A stretch of 64,000 nucleotides of DNA from Hyaloperonospora brassicae (Eukaryota; Oomycota; Peronosporomycetes; Peronosporales; Peronosporaceae): NCBI GenBank assembly GCA_947650285.1, contig CANTFL010001332.1:434001-498000 (forward strand). Direction: 5' to 3'. Shown here in pieces: positions 55,589 to 64,000 of this stretch (position 1 is its first letter; each line of letters begins with the position of its first letter). Both the position numbers and the translations under genes were made by a program. The notes under the pieces are model-generated. The model did not search any database, was not told the DNA's origin, and saw nothing but the letters and a program-made list of their open reading frames with translations.

Positions 55589-58137
55589 ATGACACGGCCT
55601 GCAACAACTGTCGGCGATACCGTCGTCCACAGGGCTCCGCACGCGCCCGTCCCGGCCACGGCGCTGCCGCCCGCGTCTCCGTACAACCGCTTGGATGCCG
55701 CCGACGTGCAGAGCGCGACAGCGCTGGGGCTGCTGCTGCCCGACTTCCCCGTGCCGACCGACGCCCTTGCGCCCGACTTTGGCGTCGCGTACGAGAAAAA
55801 GGGCGGCACGCGCGCCACGGGGTGCAGTGCCGACGTGTTTGCCAGTCAACGCGCGCTGCAGGAGCGGTGCAAAGAGTTTGCCATGGCGCGCGGCTTCCAG
55901 TTGTTTGTCGCAGGGAGCAGCACGCGGCCCAATGGCGGGGGGAACGTCAAGTACCGGTGCAAGAAGCTGCACGGCCAGCAGTTCTTTGACGCCGCGACGC
56001 CCCCACGGGACCTCCAGTGCCCGTTCTACATCAATGGCTACGGCAACAATCAGCAGTGGAAAGTCACGCGCGCGTGTTTCTTGCACAATCACTACAAGTT
56101 CATTGGCGCGCGGGCAGCGCCCAGAGCTATGTTGGCTGTGGGACCAGCGACAGGACCAGCGACAGGACCAGCGACAGTGTTACGTGCAAGTGCTACGCCC
56201 GACACGAGTCCAAACCAAGTGGACGTACCTCGTGAAGTATCGTCGAGCACGGCGGCGGGGACGCTGTCGAGCGAGCAGCAGCAGCAACTAAATGGTCCGT
56301 TGCTGCAATTGAGAGAAGAGGATGTACTGAGTGCTGGAGCTGGAGATGGAAATGGAGCTACTGTTGCTACTGCTACTGCTACTGTCGCTGCTGCTGTTGC
56401 AAACGGTGTTGTGGTTGCTGCTGACGAAGATAGAGGGGCCAGCATGTCGAACGAACGAGTGAAATTGCAGCGCAATACGACCATGTCGATGAAGACATTG
56501 TGTCGCATGGTAATGGACGAAGTGAACAAGTATCCGGCGTCGAACGTCGTGCGGGCAAAGCTGAATGGAAAGCTGATTCGACGGATCTTGCTGGGACAGG
56601 GACATACTATCAATCACATGATGTCGTCTCGGATCAAGCGACAGCTTCAGGAAGAGCGAATCACAAACGTACGGACGTCGTTCCAAAAACTACGCGGCTA
56701 TTTCCACCATGTTGCGCACGAGAATCCGAATTCCCACTACTGCGTCGAGCAAAAGAACGACGGTGCGTTCACGCGCGCGTTTTTTATTGCAGGTGCAACG
56801 CTGAATGCTGTACAGTATTGTCGCAAAATCGTGTCGTTGGACCATATCATGTACAGCCGAAAGCTGATAGAGTCGCCATTGGGTAAACTAGAAGGCGACG
56901 AGAATGACGACGTGATTTGTGGGGTCTACCTGAAAGCCTCTACGAAGGACTTCAATGACGAAGTGATCACGTTCGCGCTTGCGCTCGTGACTGAAGAGAA
57001 CCAAGCGAACTGGGAATGGTTCTTGCAGGTGCTTCAGGATACACAAGTGGTGGATTGGAATGAGTACACGGTCATTGCAGGGCGTGCCCATGGCTTGGAG
57101 ACGGCTATTCAGACTGTATGGCCTCGAGCGAGCCACCACTTTTGTATGCGCCATGTTGTTGAAGACGAGCTCATGGTAGGCAAGAAGATTCCCATGACTC
57201 CGGATAAGAAGCAGAGCATTTTTGACCTGGCGCGGAGTGACAGTGAGACCGAATACGATACGCTGCGCAAGAATCTAGTCCGCACGAGCGAAGCAATTGT
57301 GGCGTACTTAGACAAATTAGATCGCAAACACTGGGTGAAGTACGCGTTCCTTGAGGCGTTCCGACGGCCTACATTCAATGAGCTTACGTCCGACCTCTCG
57401 ATGGTGTTTGGAAGTGACGAGCTCTTGTCGCAGCACGCAAGCGCGAGTCACATCACATGGTTTGGTGAGGACCCTGTTAGTAGCTCGCAACCTCTCTATA
57501 CCTACTACCAGTACTTCACGAGAATTGCTCAAATTTTTGATCAGCGCCGCGAGTCTGTGAAGTCGCGTCCCGCGAGCGATCTTGTCCCAAGAAGAGACGC
57601 GCAGCTTCAGCACATTTTGCAAGGAAGTCAGCGCTGCGAGGTACGACGCATGTTGTGGTGATTATGTGCGCAGACGTGTACGGATACTCACGTTTGTCGT
57701 TGTGTGAACAACGCCTGTAGTCGATTCCTTGTGCAAGCAGACTCTACATGGTGCGATATGTAGGGCCCACGCGGCTGAAGATTCCAGACAGCTGGCGTCA
57801 CGTGAATCTTGTTGATTGGGAGTGCACGTGCCAGGATTGGCAAGATCAGCAATTTCCCTGCTTGCATGCGATCCACGCTGCCGAGCTAGACCGTCTCCGA
57901 ATCGATTCGCTGTACCACATCAAACAGAACTCGATCGAAAGCTATTTGAGTTGCTATGCGACTTTGTTCACGCCTTGGCCCCTGGATGCATCAACCATTC
58001 CGAGTGAAGTGTCAATGAAGACGCCTCTCGACTATTTCTTTTCTGCAGATGGCTCCGGTCGACGTAAGTCTGGTCCCCGATCCAAGTTGAAGCATAGCGG
58101 GGCATCCATTGACATGGACAAAGTGGTAGCTGATTGA
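55589..58137 (+). CDS. MULE-transposase/FAR1-like protein, 822 aa, two exons
   Basis: Exons 55,589-57,640 and 57,721-58,137. Order: an N-terminal FLYWCH/FAR1-like zinc-binding segment (VKYRCKKLHGQQFF ... CPFYINGYGNNQQWKV ... HNHYKF, about 95-175), a low-complexity linker with three GPAT repeats, a helical region, a MULE transposase-type core at about 370-560 (VSLDHIMYSRKLIESPLG, VITFALALVTEENQANWEW, ASHHFCMRHVVED), and a SWIM zinc finger in exon 2 (WECTCQDWQDQQFPCLHAIH). Such proteins bind DNA as transposases or, when domesticated, as FAR1/FHY3-type transcription factors. The usual second catalytic Asp of the core (TDR-type motif) is replaced, VIAGRAHGLETAI. The start at 55,589 is preferred; an upstream ATG at 55,385 is in a poor context. 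No terminal inverted repeats were seen around it. Confidence 0.82.
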
Positions 58138-60384
58138 GTGTATGTAGTGGTGAATATGGACGAAGAATCGACCGACGTATGATGCGAACCTGCATCCGAC
58201 CACCTGTCGATACGTTCCCAACTTTCTTTGGCTATTGCTACTCTCAATTCGTACAGCTGGACACCCTTCTCGATCGAGGTAACATGCTCGAGTGCGTACT
58301 CAGTACACCATGAGATGTTCGACAAGTGTTTCACGTGGTGTACTGAGTACATATTCGGAAGACGCAGACAACAGAGGTAAGTAGCGAGTGCCACTCGTGG
58401 GCATCAGATGTTTCTGTTCTCCTCGTTACCATATCGTAACAATTGACCGGAGCTTGTAATGATTGCACACCGATTTCGGTCCGCTGTTGCACGGCGATGC
58501 AACAGGCTCAAATGATTTTTTTACTAGGGTAAAGGCACGCGTCATGAAATCGAACTATTACCAGATTCGAAGTAGTAGGTCATGAAGTAGTGGTCACTGC
58601 ATCGTAGCAAGTTATATCGATCGACACTTCGTTGCCAATCGCTTAGCAACGGGTCATGTGAGAAATTAACTCTTATACGTAGCGCACCGTCCTTTCGTGT
58701 GCGCAAGGCCATAGATTTATGGTATATAAAACACCCATATGATAAGACGACTGCTGCAACGGTACCCTCTGGAGACACATCGTTCCTTTTATGGACTAGA
58801 TTATTGTATTACATCTATACTATCATACGTTGGCGGGAAGTCCTATAGGCATCAGTTGTCACTGCGATTGGTATGATCTGGAAATGGCTTGTCATTCCGC
58901 ACGGGCTGAGTAATGCAACAGCCGCTATACAAATATTTACAGACTAATAACTCATCAGTAAAGAATTGATTACCACCTATATTGAGACTAGCGTTGCTTA
59001 TCAATTCTATGTCGTTGAGTAGGTACCCGTCTGTATCTGGGTGAAAGTGAACACGAAAGAAATAAAGCTTTAGTATACGATGTCCGACAGGTTCTTATAA
59101 ACATAATGCATCATAATCTGTCGATTAAACAAAACAACATATATTTGCGGCTGGCGAAATATCACTTTTGGGTGCATCGTTTAGAATAATGTCGCAAGCA
59201 TTGATCTAGAGACGCTTTACTAGGCCTTATAATGACTTGCATCAGTCGATGTTGAGTGACTTAAATCATTCCTCGGGCAAGCAGCTTTCTTGCATAAGTG
59301 CTCGCAAGCGACGCATAAATGACGGCACATGTTAATTGTATGCACAAGCTAATTGTGAAGTGGACATGATGTGCTAAGGGTAAGTGACCTATGACGGCAA
59401 CAATCAAAGATTAGCATCATTGCCATGTTGGTGATCGCAGAGCACTTCACACAAAATGTCCAAATATGCCGCCAGCAATTTTTCAGTCGGTTACGACTAA
59501 GCTGCGCATGACTTTATCGGCACGTCGAGCGCATATGTCCCCATTCACGTCAGCTGCAACCAGCTTAGCGGATCAAACTAGCACATTATGATGATATTAT
59601 TGCAATAAATTATTCACTGTACAATTTACAGGTCTATGAATTATGATAAACGACCTTCATTGCGTATACGGACCATTACTCGATATGCAAGCCGTAATCT
59701 GTCGTATCGCTATGAAAGGAGGAGGTGTGACTTTCGTTCTGGCAAAGTAGCATATATTCGTGCATAAAGAAGTACTTATTTATACTATCGCTGATACGAT
59801 TTAACGTGATCCCTGATGTCGAGAAAATGGATCAGCTCGACAGTTTGACTCCTATTAAAGCGATGATGACGCTGAGTGTATCGTCGCCAACATTGCCTAA
59901 TGATGTCATGAAGGATTACGCACACGATGCAGGAATTGTGCGAATCAATAATTTAGTAATTCTATGATGGTAACTTATAATAGGGCACCGAAAGATTAGC
60001 TACCCTATTGGAATCGACAGGAAATCTGAAACGACTTGTCGTACAAACCTTTTGTTGCTAAATACACTCCACACTGTCAGCATCCCCACTTATAATACTA
60101 CTTTGCTATGAATGATCATGTCTGAGCGACACGATGCATCAATAGATGGGTTTGGTGGCCATGAGAACGATTATATCACGGTATGACGTTTACTGGCCAC
60201 GATAGCTTCAGCTCGTGTGCAAACATCCGTGCTTGTACATTTAGTCAACGAATAAAACCTAATTATTTTGGTCTTGCACCACCTATTCTCTATACACCTG
60301 ACACAAATACTGGCAGCTCAATTCACAGAATTTGTCTTCGGATATCCCGAAGACGGTCGCACTAGATCGGTTACCATTGTATAG

Positions 60385-60680
60385 TTGATTGTTTTAGCGA
60401 GATGGCTCACCTTGTTGCTATTTCAGGGTCAGATACAGCATAAGGCTGTGCTCGCGTCTATATCGATGCTATCTTTCGTCTATATAATTTCCCCGTTAGG
60501 GCGTGCCCGTCAGGGACCTGCAATTCAATACGAATTTCTGTCGCTTTGGGTACCGATCACGCAAGAACGCTTATCAATAGTAACATCAGACCGCATGGAC
60601 ATATATGGTCAGACGAAAGGCGCAAATTTATATTTCTGGAGAGAGCCTTTTAGAAATACGTCTACTAGCGTATGAGGTAA
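60385..60680 (+). pseudogene. Degenerate Ty3/gypsy integrase fragment
   Basis: An open frame of 96 codons whose second half, FLSLWVPITQERLSIVTSD followed by GQTKGAN, matches the gypsy integrase block in which a Leu-rich helix is followed by TSDHPQTDGQTERAN. Key His and Pro residues are replaced, and no flanking LTR or RT was found, so this is an old, truncated copy. Confidence 0.5.
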
Positions 60681-61383
60681 AGTCAGTACATGCCGATGCC
60701 GACGTTCGCTATCATTAAAAAATTTGCACGAATAGCTCAAGTAAAAAAACAATGTATTCAGCGTTATTTTACGTAAGCTGTCTGTGCATACTTTTGTCAG
60801 TGTGTGACCACAACTGGGGTAAATACTTAATTAATCCAGAATCAATCTGTCTCTTGTTTGTTGATCATTGACGCACAGGTATCTCGACGGAAGTTTGCAA
60901 GCCTGATTGGCGGGACGCAATTCACGAAGTGTGATTTTAATAATTTATATTATAAAAGCTTTCGCTCTTCGAATTTTAGCTACCTAAAGTATTCGATTAA
61001 ATTTTTAATCAACGGTCCCGTATTGAATCAGTCAATTTTTGTAACAATCCTTTTATATTTCATAACAATTATTTGATTACCTACGCTTAAGAAGTGGTCG
61101 TTGCACTATATTCATTACGCGTCGTCTAGAAATAACCAACGATACCAATGCTGATTATTTCATTCATGATTAAAAGAAAGAGCAAGATTGATCAAGCTCT
61201 TACCGAAGCCAATAATTCATCAGTATTAGTCATATCATAAATAACAAGAACGATTAAGAATTCGCTAAAGAGGAATTGACAATGCTGGAGTGCGCTTATC
61301 GAACATTTCAGTTGTAGACCAATATTTGAGATGAATTCCTGCTGGCACGAGAAGCCGTGATTCGTTTTACACACGACGAAAGA

Positions 61384-61503
61384 CAAATTATAGTAAGAAT
61401 CTGATTTTCGATGCAATAAAAATTAAATTGAGGATTCTTTTTTGATAAAGAATCCTCAATATAATTTTTAACGCATAGAAAATCAGATTCTTACTATAAT
61501 TTG
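61384..61503. repeat. Large near-perfect palindrome, 57-bp arms
   Basis: Left arm 61,384-61,440 and right arm 61,447-61,503 are reverse complements with only a handful of mismatches, separated by six bases (TTTGAT). The outer ends read CAAATTATAG ... CTATAATTTG. Such a structure can be a foldback element, a MITE-like insertion or a nuclease-sensitive hairpin. No duplication of flanking bases is obvious. Confidence 0.9.
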
Positions 61504-64000
61504 TGAGGTCGATAGCTCTCCTCTTCCAACTGTAGCTGTGGCTGGATCACCACGAGGAAACGCTACACCTTGTTATTATAAAATTGCGCAACTCCAACAT
61601 ATAACAAATAACTCTTCCGTTTATTTCGATGCTACTGGACACACAAATTACTGAAATTGACGCTCACGCTCGTGATCCATATCATCTCGTTACTTATCTA
61701 GTACACAAAAAGCGATCACGGTTAGAAGCCAGATCGTCAAGACCTGTCTAAACTGATGTTGTACAACCATTGAATTTATTAGTGGACTTGCACGGTGGTC
61801 GACGCTTTAACGTGGATCATGTCTCAAACCACCGCTATAAGGAGGTAAAACGGACGCGATAGCTAACTTATCAAAGTAATTGCCTTACTTTAAAGAATTC
61901 TGGAAACCTCACTTCTAGCACGTTGTTTTTAGTGTCAACTACGTTGACCTGTAAGAACAGTCCATAGAATATATGAAAATTCGTTAGAAATCATTTCTAT
62001 CGTTGAGCTAGTAAAAGGATCGCAAAGCAACAATACCGTCGCGCAACCCGGACGAAATGCGAGTCCTTTGACGGATTATGTCATTAAGATGTATGACATT
62101 CATGATGCACTACATACGTTGCCTGTATAGCTCGTAAAGGGTTCCTTTGACCACAGGCAAAAATTACGCGCCTCTTAACGCAACTGATGTAGTTTGTATC
62201 CTACGACAGTGGGAGTTCTATTCGCAACATATTATGTTGCACACTGTTTTCGTCAGCAACTACTCACGACGAATGTCATTGATAATTTAAGCAACGGCTT
62301 CATTCTTCTGGATGAGCGATTTGGACTTTCATTGTACCATCAATAATTCAAGGAAACCTATCCCTGATTTATTTTCGCTCGACAATAAAGAAACTTGCGT
62401 TTGTGTCAAGGCCGTAAGGCCATGACATGTCGAAATGTAAATTAAGACTTCCGACACTTGTCATACCTGACAATCGATCGAGTACTGGTATTGGTGATGA
62501 ATCAGGCTTGTGTTCCGTATTAAAAGAAAATACTGCGTTATATACGATCGCGCTTGTCGTCATCATCAGGAATGACAATGCGTTCGTTGCACCAGTGGTC
62601 TATCTTCGATTACGTTGACTCGTAATTAATTCACCCCAGCATTCACGATACAATGAGAATCGCGTATTTTACTGTCTTTGCATACTTGTGATAGCAGCTC
62701 CTCCTTAATGGAGGAGCCATCTGACTCATCAGATGGCCCAAATATATATCGTGGTGTTCCACCTTAGACAAGAATTATGTTCGTTAAGGAGACACCACCA
62801 GATTCGAATCTTTTCATTCAGATGTCTCAGCTGTATTGCCTGAATAGATGATATAAACAGAGAGCAATTGAAACAACGTCAAAGTAAAGACGTAACTTGT
62901 CAAAGTAAAGATGAAATGTAGACTGGTATGTAAGGCTCTATCGCTAATGAGAACTTTGGCTACTTACTTAAGCAATAGATCGCGCTGGGACGTCAAGCTA
63001 AGACTTCGCGCTCTTTTATATATGCTTCATCAGCATCCGCTGCAACAAGTTCAACTGCTTTTTATATGTTCTGTTTCCAAAAAATGATGTCAACCTTTTA
63101 GCCATCCTCGTCGACGTGCGTCATCACGTGACTCTGCAGTGAAATATGTCTAGGTGAAAATTGTCCCGCAGTAGACGACTGGGCGCTCACCGCTAAATAC
63201 AAGTGGGAATCGCTAGCAGCTTCACCCCGCCGACCAGCCGTACTTCTTGCATCGATCGCTGTAAACTGCATGGACTCGCCACCTATGCGATAAAAAAAGT
63301 TGGTATGCTTATTTTATTCGATATGAGCTCTTTTGTTGAGGAGTGAACCTGACTGGGGTTGCTTAACCACTCATGGTCACTAGTGGGATATTGCACAAAA
63401 TGATATGTGCAACGGGGTTAGCCTGTTCCATGTCATGTACATAGGTAAATGTAGATGCGAACATTGTCGTAGTATATAATTTTCTGCAATATCACCGCTT
63501 GAAGGATTGTGAAATGGATTACGTTATGTGATTTACATATACCAAGGTATTAAACATATACGCGATCAATCAACGAAGTATGCACGCAATGGGTGGTGAG
63601 CACATATTCATTAATTCTGTTCGTAAAGGGACGTCGTTAAGAAAGTCACATACAAATCTCTATAATCACGTTTGACGATAATGAATACACGTTTTGCTTA
63701 CCTCATACTTAATGATCTCATTAGCTTAGTATTTTAGCTCAACACAAACGTGTACGTGAAGTTCTGAGGAGCATGTCTACACTGCTGAGAGAGAGAAAGT
63801 TTGAGAGATATTTGGGTACGCAGATGACCCACTATATCTGGATTTTGTAGACACTCTTCGGTGATGTTTATTCGCACCGCCCCTGCGCGGGTATCGATCC
63901 ACGTGCCCCCGGTCCCGGTGCCAGGGTCGGCTTCCTAATACCTCTACGGGTTTGTTTGATGCTCAGTATGACGTACTCATCGTAAGAATCATATTTTGTT

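Larger units (their letters stand above)
58138..64000. other. AT-rich gene-free region with retroelement debris
   Basis: Almost 6 kb with no intact gene. From about 58,500 on, base composition shifts to clear AT-richness and open frames are short. Contents: a decayed gypsy integrase at 60,385-60,680, a 120-bp palindrome at 61,384-61,503, paired short hairpins at 62,698-62,744, and a tRNA-like segment on the minus strand at 63,880-63,960. The rest shows nothing I can interpret. Confidence 0.6.

Noticed and set aside
1..64000. CRISPR arrays, bacterial operons or ribosomal RNA genes
   Set aside because: No regularly spaced direct repeats with unique spacers, no Shine-Dalgarno-led gene clusters and no rRNA-like blocks were seen; the window is eukaryotic nuclear DNA.

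Overview
The window is nuclear DNA of a eukaryote, most likely an oomycete of the Phytophthora/downy-mildew type. The evidence is indirect: genes carry many short GT-AG introns (mostly about 50-200 bp), intergenic distances are short, decayed Ty3/gypsy and Ty1/copia elements are present, and the gene repertoire fits (a chorismate mutase-prephenate dehydratase fusion, a DOMON-ferric reductase, a TMEM184-type membrane protein, a MULE-derived gene). No species can be named from sequence alone.

Layout. (1) 1-9,980 is repeat-dominated: a Ty1/copia integrase remnant (1-900), then a complete but decayed Ty3/gypsy chromovirus (1,551-7,417) with both LTRs and a 5-bp target duplication, then about 2.5 kb without a supportable gene. 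(2) 9,981-18,339 is a compact gene island: a Lys-rich nucleolar-type protein, a RAP-domain protein with a mitochondrial-type N-terminus, a PDCD2/Tsr4 protein, a MIC10-like MICOS subunit, an FHA-domain protein and a YEATS4/GAS41-type protein. (3) 18,340-25,390 holds one large serine-rich, tail-anchored protein of unknown function between long stretches without a clear gene. (4) 25,391-33,776: DOMON-ferric reductase, MND1 (meiotic recombination), dephospho-CoA kinase, a UPF0047/YjbQ protein spread over several very short exons, and an unknown helical protein. (5) 34,064-51,693: F-box/LRR/ankyrin protein, condensin subunit H, TMEM184-like protein, COA1/TIM21-like mitochondrial protein, the bifunctional chorismate mutase-prephenate dehydratase, a stand-alone SRP54 M-domain protein with a presequence, and poly(A)-binding protein. 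(6) 51,694-64,000 is mostly gene-poor; it contains one MULE/FAR1-type gene (55,589-58,137), then almost 6 kb of AT-rich DNA with a gypsy integrase remnant, a large palindrome and tRNA-like segments.

The genes are ordinary housekeeping loci rather than a pathway cluster. Several are divergently arranged over short shared promoters (FHA/YEATS4, TMEM184/COA1-like, Tsr4/MIC10), and four are probably mitochondrial (RAP protein, MIC10, COA1-like, SRP M-domain protein). Exon structures were worked out by hand from reading frame, intron phase and homology-like motifs; each junction should be treated as a prediction. The most interesting items are the SRP54 M domain without its GTPase, the fused shikimate-pathway enzyme whose dehydratase TRF motif reads IRF, the MULE-type protein lacking one catalytic Asp, and the DOMON plus FAD/NAD ferric reductase architecture.
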